64,000 nucleotides of DNA, from assembly GCF_009905375.1 (NCBI RefSeq), contig NC_133650.1, positions 295,010,270 to 295,074,269 on the forward strand. Direction: 5' to 3'. Of the stretch, positions 54,857 to 64,000 are shown piece by piece (position 1 is the stretch's first letter; every line of letters begins with the position of its first letter). Both the position numbers and the translations under genes were made by a program. A model generated the notes under the pieces. The model made no database searches, was not told the origin of the DNA, and saw only the letters and a list, made by a program, of their open reading frames with translations. Source of the DNA: Apium graveolens. Taxonomy: Eukaryota > Streptophyta > Magnoliopsida > Apiales > Apiaceae.

Positions 54857-55397
54857 TCTATGTCATCTATATAATCTGTCTTGAAGCCTGAAATGAAATT
54901 TCTGCAAGAACAAAGTTGGCTTTAATTAAGACTAATCCTATCAACGGATATTCTCTATCCGTTGAAAGCCAAAATTGTTCCATCAACGGATGTTCATTAT
55001 CCGTTGAAAGACAAATACATTTCTGGTAATTTTATCCTTCAACGGATAAAATGGTGTTGTTCATCAATGGATAACTATTTCCCTTATCCGTTGAAGTGTC
55101 ATGTCAGTTACTATAAGTGAGTCACAGCCGTTGATTCTTTTACTCAACCGTTGATACAGATATACAGTGTTGTATGTATTTGTATTTAAGGTAGTTTTCA
55201 GAATTTCTACAGTTTTATTTATTCTTGAACGGCTGTAACTTACTTAAAATTATCATTCAATCATTTTATTTACGTTTTAATTCAAGAAAGTATAAAAGCC
55301 CAATTGAACTCTTATTCTCACTTTACGCTTTCTTGCATTTCTTATTCTCTTTCTCTCTAAATTCTCAAGTTTTTCTCTGCAACCTCTACTCACAACA
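54857..55397 (+). other. Family B spacer between pol and ORF3
   Basis: 541 bp. It contains two TCAACGGAT/ATCCGTTGA facing pairs with 7-bp gaps (54941-54965 and 54983-55007), one direct copy near 55029, a TCAATGGAT variant and an ATCCGTTGA near 55086, and two shorter CCGTTGAT echoes. The end is a CT-rich leader before the ORF3 ATG. Confidence 0.85.
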
Positions 55398-58300
55398 ATG
55401 GCACCAATAGTCAAAATTATGTCTCAAAGAGGATTTGTTTATGAAAAGAATAATTTCATAGCCTTGGTTGAAAATAATGAAGCACATTCTGATTATCACA
55501 AGATGATGGACTTCATCAAAAACTGCAAACTAAGCTATACAATGCTGGAAGCCCCAACCATTTACTGTGAGGTGATTGAGGAGATTTGGACAACTGCAGA
55601 GTTCAACTCCACAGATATGACTATTGCCTTCTCTCTCAAAGGTAAGGACTATTGCATTAATTGTGATGATATATTTCTAGATTCTTTATGTTATTGGCTA
55701 ACCATGTTGCTGAAGGTTTGGTTATATCCAATGAGAATAATAAACTCAAATGCTGGGCACAAGAGAAAAGGGTCCTTGCAGACCTTTTGAGAATGAACCT
55801 CAACAGCCAGGTGCCATTGGTATACTTGCCAATCATGAATGCACCACAGGTAAGTGAGGTAAATACTTCTATAACTCCTACTATTTCCAACCCCAATGTT
55901 TCTTTGCCTTCTAGTGTGGCTATGGAACCTGTGTCTTTGTCCAAACAGGCTCCTACCAAAGCCACCAAATCTAAAGTTTCCAAAGTCAAGTCAAAGAAAC
56001 CTACCTCTGTTGTTTCTCAAAAGACAACAGTTGTAACAACTACCATAAACCCTGAAGGGAGTGAACAGGGTGTGAGTGGTGAGGGGAGGGGTGAACATCA
56101 AAAAGCCCCCAGGATAAGGTGGGAGAGGTGAGTGGTACCCAAACCAGCCAAGCCACAGTCTCTCAAAAGACTGTGGTGGTTCAAAAGGAGTCCAACACAT
56201 CCCTAGTTGCATCCTCCCAAAAGGATGTAACTATTGAAAATAGTCCCCAACCAGGGACACAGAACAAAAGAGGGAGGGACACTGAAGCCACACATTCACC
56301 ATTTAAAGCCTTTTCAAGGAAGAAGAAGGCCAAAACCCTAGCTTCCACTCAAGGGACACACACAGCACAGATACATCCACCAGTATCTGTGCCTTCTCAA
56401 ATTCAGCTTGATGTGATTCCAGCAAATGTGGAATCACAGCCCCATTCTCTCAATATAGAAACACACCATTCATCAAACTCTCCAACACCCTCTCTGGATG
56501 TGGATATGATATTCACATCAATTCCTGATTCTCCCTCATTAAAACTCAGGGAGGAGCCCCACTCAAAACCTGATGATCATCATCTTTTAGATGATTTGTT
56601 GGATCATCAGCCAATTCTTTCAGATGTAGTTGAAGAATCTGTGTTACCTCACTTAAAATCAATCCACACAGATTCAACAATTATGTCACTTTCTATATCT
56701 ACATCTTTTCCTTCTTCAACGGATATCTCTCATCCGTTGACAAGTGGTTGTTCTTCAACGGATAAGCTTAACAGCAGTTATCCGTTGATACCATCAGTTT
56801 CTACCTCAACGGATACTCCCTATCCGTTGATGGTCTCTACACACTTAACAGAAACAATTCCAACTGTAGAGGACATGGCAACTGTACAATCACTTTTAGG
56901 TTTGAGGGAAGGGAGTGATCTTTTGAGTGAGAGGCTGGGTTGCTCCCAGGCAAAAGGAGAGGTTGAGAGTCACCAAATGCATGCTATTTCTTCCAGCATG
57001 GCAAAAGTGAGTGAGAGGAGTGCCACCTTAGAAGGTGAGGGAGAGGGTGTGAGTGTGTGAGTGAGCCAGGGGGAGCCCCTGATGCAAGAACAGAGAGAAA
57101 TTGAGAGAAAGGCAGGTACAGAAGCTATAAGGGTTGAACCAGCCATTGCTAGTGAGTTAATGAAAGTGGATGATGCAGAAAAGGGAAGATAATTTCAGAA
57201 ACATTACAAAGCTGTCATTGATAACATTTCCTTGGATGCTGACACTTTTACTCACCCTGTTTCAGCCTATCAATTATTGGCTGCACAGGGCAATGTGGAG
57301 GCAGAACAGACACTACACATTGTACACACTTCAGAATCTCTTCTCAGAGACAAAGCTGCTGTCAACAGGCTGCCTTCTCAAGCTGGTGAGCCATCTGAAG
57401 AATTTGGAGTAAATTCTAATGATGATGACTCTAATTCTTTGAATGAGAGCATGAACTTAGGGGGAGTAGCAGGTCCAAGTTCTGTTCCTGATCTTCCTGC
57501 ATGGGCATGGGCAAAACCATCAACACCAGGAGAGTTTGGTGTCACTTTGGTCAGACAAATCATGACAACTCAGCAGGCCCTTCAGGAGACTCAGGATGCT
57601 GGTACCAAGGCAATTCTTCAAGCTCATCTGGAATCTCTGCATCTCTTGCAGTTGCAGCATTACCAACAAAATCTAAGTGTGGATGAGCTCAAGCTGGACA
57701 TTGCTGATCTGAAATCCTACAATGCTGAGAAATTGGATTCACTTATACCCTATGGTACTATGTGTTGGGGAGACTGAGGAAAGCATCTGATGCTGACAAG
57801 AGGCTGGCCAGATTGGAAGATAGGGTTCAAATCATTGAAGACTCTATGGTCACCATTCTTCAGAATCAACAAACTCAAACAAATCTACTCATGCAGCTGG
57901 CACAAGCACAAGGCTTGACCCCTACCCTTGATGATAACAAAAAGGGGGAGAATAAAAGGGAAGGGGAAGGAGAGCCATCTACAACAGTTCAGATTTCTCA
58001 AGTGCTAGTTCCTGTCATCACAACTTCTCCAACTATTCAAGTCAAAGGAAAGCTAGATGGAATTGATCTAATCCAGATAGCAGAAGCTGAATTGCAAGTC
58101 AAAGAGCAAAGGAAGAAGATTGATGAAAAGATGCAACTAATATTTGGTTCTACAACTTCTCAATCACAATCTGTGAAGCATAGCACAAACGTGGAATCAA
58201 TTATTATGGAACTCAAGCCAGTAGGGAGGCATAAGGATGGAGAAACTTCTTCCAAAGATCTGCAACCTATGGTTCTCAAGCCCAACAACAGATCCAATAA

Positions 58301-59570
58301 GGATTCTATAAAGAATCCTCTAAAAGAGGTGGATTTTCCTCTTCCAAAAGCTGATGAGGATAAGCTTTTAGGTAGAAGTATTGCATATCTCAAAGAGACC
58401 ATGGATGAGGCTGTAAGGAGAAACATGGCTATTATCTTCAGAGAGGGAAAGAGCATATGTGTGATGCAAGGACATCCCAAATTCTCAATAGCCAAGAGGG
58501 AAGAAACCAAAAGGTTGAAGGAAGAAGCCAAACAGCTAAAGGCTGACAAAAGAGCACAAGCAAAGCTTGAAAAACAGCTAAAGTCAAGTCAGGCTGAAGA
58601 ACAGAAAGAAATTGAAGACAAAGGTGAAGATGAAGCTATGGGGGACATGGTTGGTACTGAGATGGAGGAAAGAAGTAAGGAAGAATGGCAGAAAGGGAAA
58701 AGAAAGAAGGTCAATGCAAAGAGAAAGAAGGTAGATAAGACTGAAGAAACCCAATCAATATCCAAACCACTACCCTCTATTCCTGAACCAATTGTACCTG
58801 ACCCCTTCATGAACATTCATGGTGAAACAATCATTCCCAAAGAGGAACCAATTGATTGGGACACCATCAAATTGCCCACCTTCCTAACCTCTTCTCCATC
58901 ATCAAAGAAGCAGAAAAGAAGAATCAAATCAACACCCTCTAAAGCCTCAATCAAATTCACACAGAAGCCTAAGCCTAAACCTCAAACCTCTAAAGATGAT
59001 TATGTTCACATCTGTGACATAAAAGAATTTTCAGACATTGAACTCTATCTGGATGAGCTGGAGGAAGTAAGGGGAATAGCTGCCTACAGACAGCTACCAG
59101 AAAGACTAGTGTTCAAATACAAAGGAGCTGGGGAAAGAACATGGCCTCTTCACAGAATTCTGAATGAAGGCTACTCTACCTTGATTAAAGTCTACTCAGC
59201 TATACAAAAGGATTCTGGCTTTACCAGGACTGCCAAGACTAAGATTCTCAACAAGATTGCCAACATAAGGAAAATTTGGAGGGAGCCCAATGCCTTGCCT
59301 AGAACTTTACTCATTCAAGAAAGAGGAATTACAATTCATAAATCACCTCATTGGTTGATGGAGTTCAGAGACAACAAAGGAGTCAGAAGATTTTTCAGAA
59401 TTGAAGATCAGCTAAAGATTGCCAGTAATGAAACTCTCAAGGATATGCAATCTAAGTTAGATATCAATGAAGAAGATGAAGTTAAATTCTACAGACAACT
59501 TCAACTTCAAATAGAGGAGAATGACAGGAGGCTAGGAAAGAAAACCAGGGATCAAAGGAAAAGAAAGTAA
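55398..59570 (+). pseudogene. Family B ORF3, broken, with an internal deletion
   Basis: ATG 55398 (MAPIVKIMSQRGFVYEKNNF). The first ~95 residues align in layout with the start of family A ORF3. Then the DNA jumps from a CINCDDI segment to an MLLANHVAEGL segment; by comparison with A about 130-145 residues are missing. Breaks: frame changes near 55690, 56110 and 57765, and stops at 57058-57060 and about 57190. The last 602 codons (57762-59570) are open: a coiled coil (RLARLEDRVQIIEDSMVTIL), KKGENKREGE linker, a Lys/Glu-rich helix region around residues 245-325 and a C-terminal domain starting near DDYVHICDIKEF. Six family words lie at 56716-56830, read as STD...PL peptides. No membrane features; function unknown. 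Confidence 0.85.
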
Positions 59571-59746
59571 TTTGCTCAGGCTAAAGGAGCACCCTTGGAA
59601 ACAATATAATTCTTCAATTCCATCTCAGCATATACATTTTTGTAGCACTTTTGAATTTCTGCTTTATTACAGTTTATGTATTTATTAAGTGTTTTGTTAT
59701 CATCAAGCTAAACCCAAATTTATGCTTACAGTTCTAGTAGACATAA

Positions 59747-59758
59747 ATAGGGGGGGAT
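59747..59758 (+). promoter_or_regulatory. Family B polypurine tract
   Basis: AATAGGGGGGGATT stands directly before the 3' LTR start at 59759. Confidence 0.85.
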
Positions 59759-60864
59759 TGTTAGAAATATGTGTATTAGTTTGATGATGAGTTAAGCAAA
59801 ACACTTAAGTAGAAATCTAGTGTTTGTAGCCTCAACGGATAAGACCATCTTGGCTATCCGTTGAAGGAGTAGCTTTACTTAGCAATAAGTTTAGTATTGT
59901 AGCACATTTCACTCTCTGGTTTCAAGCTGTAATTCTTAGATGTTGTTAGGAAATAATCAGTCATGTTGACTACTAATGGATGTACAAATAGGAGGGCTAA
60001 TTGTAAATATTTCATGCCTTATAATTTTGTATAAGTGAAGAAGTGTCAACGGATATTGAAGACCTTCAACGGATAAGAAACAAAGCTTCAACAGATGTCT
60101 CTAATGCTTCAATGGATAATATCCATCAACGGATAAGTGCTTCTACGGATAAAGACTTCAACTGATAATGCATCAACGGATAAAGCTTCAACGGATAAAG
60201 CCTCAACGGATAAGGCATCAACGGATGAAAGCTTCAACGGATGCTTAGTTCATTAGCAGTTAATAGTGACAATTCACAAGCTGACAGAGGCACATGGATT
60301 GACAGAGACATACTGGAATGTGGAAGCCTCTAGGAGGAATCAAGAAAATGCAGCATTTCCATTCTGATGCAAACAAGTAAGTATTCAAAGATTTACAGAT
60401 TATCCTAGATTGCATTGGATAGAGAAATGAAGAAGAAATATGTGAAGAATCTTTTCAATTATATTTTACAGTTTGTCTTCACTTGTAAACTTGGTGGTAT
60501 ATAAACCAAGTAGCAGCTAGTAATTAGATATGAATTTTCCTTGAGCTGTTTAGAAATATCAAAAGAGAAAATCATCTAGTTTGTACTAGGAAGCAGCTGT
60601 GATTTAATTCTTTGAATCACAGATTTTCTGAAATAATGCATCTCTGGTGGAACAACAAATCCACCAGAAAAGTTTTTAAGTTCTTTGTGCTCATTACATT
60701 TGTGTTTGAATATATATATCTGTCTACATCAGCTTCAAGCAATTCACACACATTTGATCACTCAAACACTTAGCCTTAGAAACTGCTCAAAACTTGAAAA
60801 AGTTTTGAGATTTACATTCAACCCCCCTTCTGTAAATCTTATTGTTAGTCCACTGGGAATAACA
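59759..60864 (+). mobile_element. Family B 3' LTR
   Basis: 1106 bp. Compared with the 5' LTR it lacks one 16-bp array unit and has small indels in a TA run and in the C-run near the end. Four substitutions fall inside array words (AACAGAT, AATGGAT, TACGGAT changes and one shared variant AACTGAT), so the word is decaying here. Confidence 0.95.
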
Positions 60865-60869
60865 GATTT

Positions 60870-61039
60870 GGTACGTTGTAATAAAAGTTAAGGTTGTGGC
60901 TTGTTTTCATACTTTAACCTGTTACGATCCATGGTTTTGTGAAGCAGGGTCATTATAAATAATATTTCCTATATAGGTTGATATATTGTGTTTGTGTTGT
61001 GGACCCCAAACTTCTGACCCGGGTTTGGAGGGCGCCACA
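60870..61039 (+). mobile_element. Gypsy LTR, right end
   Basis: It resumes the sequence interrupted by family B and ends ACCCGGGTTTGGAGGGCGCC ACA. The primer site lies 3 nt further on. Confidence 0.75.
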
Positions 61040-61042
61040 GGT

Positions 61043-61054
61043 TGGTATCAGAGC
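61043..61054 (+). promoter_or_regulatory. Gypsy primer-binding site
   Basis: TGGTATCAGAGC followed by TACAGG, complementary to initiator methionine tRNA, just after the LTR end at 61039. Confidence 0.9.
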
Positions 61055-63922
61055 TACAGGTTATAAGTCACTGAAACAACCTAGATTGTCGGGATTGGGT
61101 AGAGGGTTAAGATTAAAAATAGGAAGTAGAAAGATAAGACGTTGTGAGATTGAGTGCGGTGGTATAGTAGGTCTCCAGCATAGTTCGTATTGCGATTCGG
61201 GATTCTCAGCTTGTGACGTGATTTCCAGACAATGGCAATGGCAGATCTTGATTCCCCGGTGTCATAGGATCATTTGGAGTTTTCCGTTCGAGGATCGTCA
61301 TCTTCTCTCAGATTGGATTTGCACCTTGTTCCTCCACCAGCATTAATGGTATTACCTTCCGTTATAACGATTACACTTCTTCAAGTTATTCTACGCTACT
61401 TTTCTACCTCTTGATATAAGACTACCTATTCAAGAACCTCAATCTGTTTATTCTTGTTTTACTGGACATTCGGCTGTGAGCGTATCTCTTTAATCTACCC
61501 TACATCCTGTTCTATACCCCCAACTTAGAACTTGTCCTCTGAAGCAATTGTACCTACAAGGATGGATTCGAGAGCTACAGTAAATGGTGAGCGATTGAGT
61601 TATAATTAGAGGTGAGACGAAGTTTAGAAAGGAGATTTAAGTGTTTCAGAGGATAGCTGTTATCGGGTTAAAAGAAGCCCTTAGTGACTAAGCCACCCGT
61701 GAATAAGTATGGGATGAACTAGATGAATTTTGAAGGAGTAAGAGAGAAAAGTATAAACCTGGGATTTTTGTGAAATTAAATGATGATGATATGATAACTG
61801 CGATATGTAAAGTAGTGATGTGATGTGATACGGGTAAACTTTGTTCTATGAAATAGACTTGTGGACTATTGGATAGTCTGTTCTATTTAACTACTGTAAC
61901 GATAATGTCGGGAGTATCACCAGTATGGGAGCTTTGATGTGAAACTACGAATAAGATAATGTGCGACAACAATTGAAGTTTCATCGATTAAGGAAGGTAA
62001 GTGGACACGATGAAGAAGAAAAGGTAGATTGGAGTGAACAAACTTTTATGTGATTGTTTCTTTAATATGGTACCTCGTTATAGGTCAGAAGGACAACAAC
62101 CAACTCATATAGTAAGGACAACCAGGTTTGTGATTTTTCAAACTTTTTAGACAAATTTTCGAAAAAGATTTTCCTTTACAAATTTATAAAAGCCTTTTTG
62201 AATAAACTAATTTTTAAACATTGGTTGTCGAGTTACTACTTGAGTTTCTTGTTTGTTAGAAAGCCTGGATTACCTGGAAAGATGCTGTTTCAGACCTAGT
62301 ATTGCTAATTCCAAGAACGAAGTAACCTGCGATTATAAAGAAGTTGATTATTCCTAACAGTAAGGTGCAAGTATTATTTGATAAAATTTACAATATAATC
62401 AGCGTACGGAGTAACTATACATTCAATTACTAGGACTATCAGAGTTCGAAGAATTCTTTGATTCAACAGAAGCCGGAGCGTGATCGAAAAGATTGAAAAG
62501 ATTTCCAAAACTCTCTAAAAGAAGAATATTGTTAACAAAAGGATCGTTATATCATATGGTTTGTGGTTATTCTAAATTAAAAGAGGAAGCCCGAAGTTAT
62601 CAGATAAGAACGCCATTATGATCGAATTGTTAAAGTATTATACGTGTAGGTGCGACATTACAGACGCGAGACTTGACAAGTAAGAATCTACCATAATGCT
62701 TAATTTGCGAAGGCATTTCAACGTACTTTCTAAAGTTATTATATGACACAATGGATATATGATCGAACAAGCTCGAAAGATGAATACAAGTGAAATGTGG
62801 ATGGTAACCAACGATATCGTTCTTGTCTTCAATATTACAGCATATATTCCTTCTCAATTCTTAAAAATGTATGAACTTCTTTTCTCAGATAAACTCTTTT
62901 CTAAGATATCGAAAAGGAGGATATTCCATTCCTTTCAAATTTATTTGCTTCCCTTAAGTTTTGCTTTCTGATTGGGACAAACAGTGTTATGGTGAGACAC
63001 TTTGTCAGAATGACGAAGAGTCGGGTGGGACGCCACCTAATCATGTGCTGTATGCCATACGGTATGAAAGACTGGCCATCTTAAGTACCAATGTAGTTGT
63101 CTCATTCATATTCAAATCCTTGTTTCTTCTTTCTTTTCAACTTTCAATTTTGTTGAATTGTGAATCCTTCTAGTTGCTTCGTTGTACTGTCGTTCTTTGC
63201 AAGAGGTTTTCAAGCAGAAATCAACGTATCCTTAATCAAGCGGACGAAGTTCCATCTACCTCTTATGCATGGAAAGGAAACACGGGCACATGACGATGAT
63301 TACAAATTACTAGCCCCAGTGAAGAATCCACTAAGAGTCAAGGAAATCTACTCCAATGAGGAATACATTTCCGAGAACGAGAAATTGCGATTTTCTTGTG
63401 AAATATGTTATTCAGAATACGTACGTGATGACATGGATGATTAGGGTGAATACCTTATGCGTTAAAATATTAAAAGATATGAGAGAAACTTAATAGTTTA
63501 TCTCTCAAGATTTTATTGATAAGATTAGGATCAAAGGATTAATAAGTTAAGAATGTGAAAGTGTTGAATAAGGGAGTACTAATGGTGAAATTGAGATTCC
63601 TGGCAATAAGTTGTGAAGAATTGATATCATGGAAGATAAGAGGTTTTGATATTATTCTAAGAAATGGATTAACTATTAAAGCGTGATGTCCAGGCAGACC
63701 GTCTTGATGAAAAGATAAATTCTGAGGATGTCAAATGAGAAGGTGATGAGGTTCAAAAGATGAAAGAAGGTAAAGAATTTGTTGATGATGATTATGGTAA
63801 TCAAGATATGAGCATTACAGTGAATATGAGATAAATAAAAGTCAGGAGTAAACAGAATTTGAAGATTTTATAGTTTCAAGATATATTTCCAGACGAATTA
63901 CCAAAATACGGCCTTATCTAAA
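61055..63922 (+). other. Gypsy internal leader, no supported gene
   Basis: About 2.9 kb without a recognisable gag or pol frame. Open frames are short (under 125 codons). One, 63160-63444, ends with a CEICYSEYVRDDMDD peptide; I do not recognise it. The region may be a long 5' leader, a nonautonomous spacer or heavily decayed sequence. Confidence 0.5.
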
Positions 63923-64000
63923 ATGGCACCAGTTAGAACGAGGAAGTTAGCAAAGCGGATGCAAGGAATGCTAGGAGAAGAAGCAATTAAACCCAGTGTA
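63923..64000 (+). CDS. Possible Gypsy gag start, cut by the window end
   Basis: ATG at 63923 opens a frame (MAPVRTRKLAKRMQGMLGEE) that stays open for the remaining 26 codons. The basic N-terminus and its position downstream of a PBS would suit gag. The evidence is short. Confidence 0.35.
   Translation, partial: MAPVRTRKLAKRMQGMLGEEAIKPSV

Larger units (their letters stand above)
47886..60864 (+). mobile_element. Complete family B Sirevirus-like Copia element (12,979 bp)
   Basis: LTRs 47886-49001 (1116 bp) and 59759-60864 (1106 bp), TGTTAGAAATATGTG ... GGGAATAACA, flanked by a perfect GATTT duplication (47881-47885 and 60865-60869). The order is LTR, PBS, gag, pol, spacer, ORF3, polypurine tract, LTR. 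I count about 24 substitutions between LTRs plus three indels, close to 2.2 percent, much like A2. Gag, pol and ORF3 all carry frameshifts or stops. Confidence 0.95.

Noticed and set aside
47959..60241. TCAACGGAT copies as a CRISPR array
   Set aside because: The repeats are 9 bp, dispersed, in both orientations, and lie in a plant retroelement.
63160..63444. Frame ending CEICYSEYVRDDMDD as a RING-like gene fragment
   Set aside because: Only one Cys-x2-Cys pair is visible and the rest of the finger is absent; chance is likelier.

Overview
This is a nuclear plant DNA window, most likely from a dicot and perhaps an asterid such as Apiaceae (the family guess is weak). It is AT-rich. It holds two intron-containing S-domain receptor kinase genes set in a dense, nested landscape of LTR retrotransposons and DNA transposons. 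There is no bacterial-style organisation, and I found no tRNA or rRNA gene and no CRISPR array.

Layout. 1-12410 is a nest. A 5'-truncated, plus-strand Sirevirus-like Copia element of family A (A1, 5937-12410) was interrupted by a minus-strand element of family C (gag, partial pol, PBS and 1286-bp LTR, 133-5936). C was itself interrupted by another family A element, of which only the last 132 bp of an LTR is visible (1-132). A 1455-bp solo LTR with an ATTGC duplication (8720-10174) sits inside A1's third ORF. 12411-16507 is LTR-like debris, a decayed Copia pol relic of a different lineage and a 570-bp Mutator-type MITE with a 9-bp duplication. 16508-25974 holds two tandem, same-orientation, apparently intact seven-exon receptor kinase genes (824 and 819 aa). 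25975-28411 is intergenic DNA with two small repeats.

28412-43538 is the remnant of a Mutator-like element: a left terminal repeat, a GRF zinc-finger pseudogene and the C-terminal end of a MuDR-type transposase, convergent. It was split by a complete 13.28-kb family A element (A2, 28701-41982, minus strand, AAACA duplication). 43539-44650 is a family D LTR fragment. 44651-61039 is a long Gypsy/Tekay-like LTR split by a complete 12.98-kb family B element (47886-60864, plus strand, GATTT duplication). The Gypsy PBS and a long leader follow, and a possible gag start runs off the end.

The main biological interest is in families A and B. Each has gag, then pol, then a very large third ORF (ORF3) between pol and the 3' LTR. 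ORF3 has the same layout in both families: an N-terminal globular domain, a Ser/Pro-rich middle, a coiled coil, a KKGE-type linker and a C-terminal domain. I see no signal peptide, membrane segment or other envelope feature. Each family also carries its own short DNA word many times. Family B has 43 exact copies of TCAACGGAT/ATCCGTTGA by my count, in LTRs, spacer and coding linkers, at a 15-16 bp pitch. Four of the inverted pairs have exactly 7 bp between them. Family A repeats TCAGAACTTA, and the family D LTR repeats GTTACTTGCGACC. My hypothesis is a family-private sequence-recognition system, formally like the dispersed short motifs bound by VANC anti-silencing proteins of VANDAL transposons, with ORF3 as candidate reader. 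This is inference and untested.

A second candidate mechanism is a TGCAG|GG acceptor-like site in phase 0 at the start of pol in families A, B and C. The gag/pol frame relation differs between the families, which points to splicing rather than frameshifting or readthrough. In the complete A2 and B copies gag, pol and ORF3 are all broken, so neither looks autonomous.
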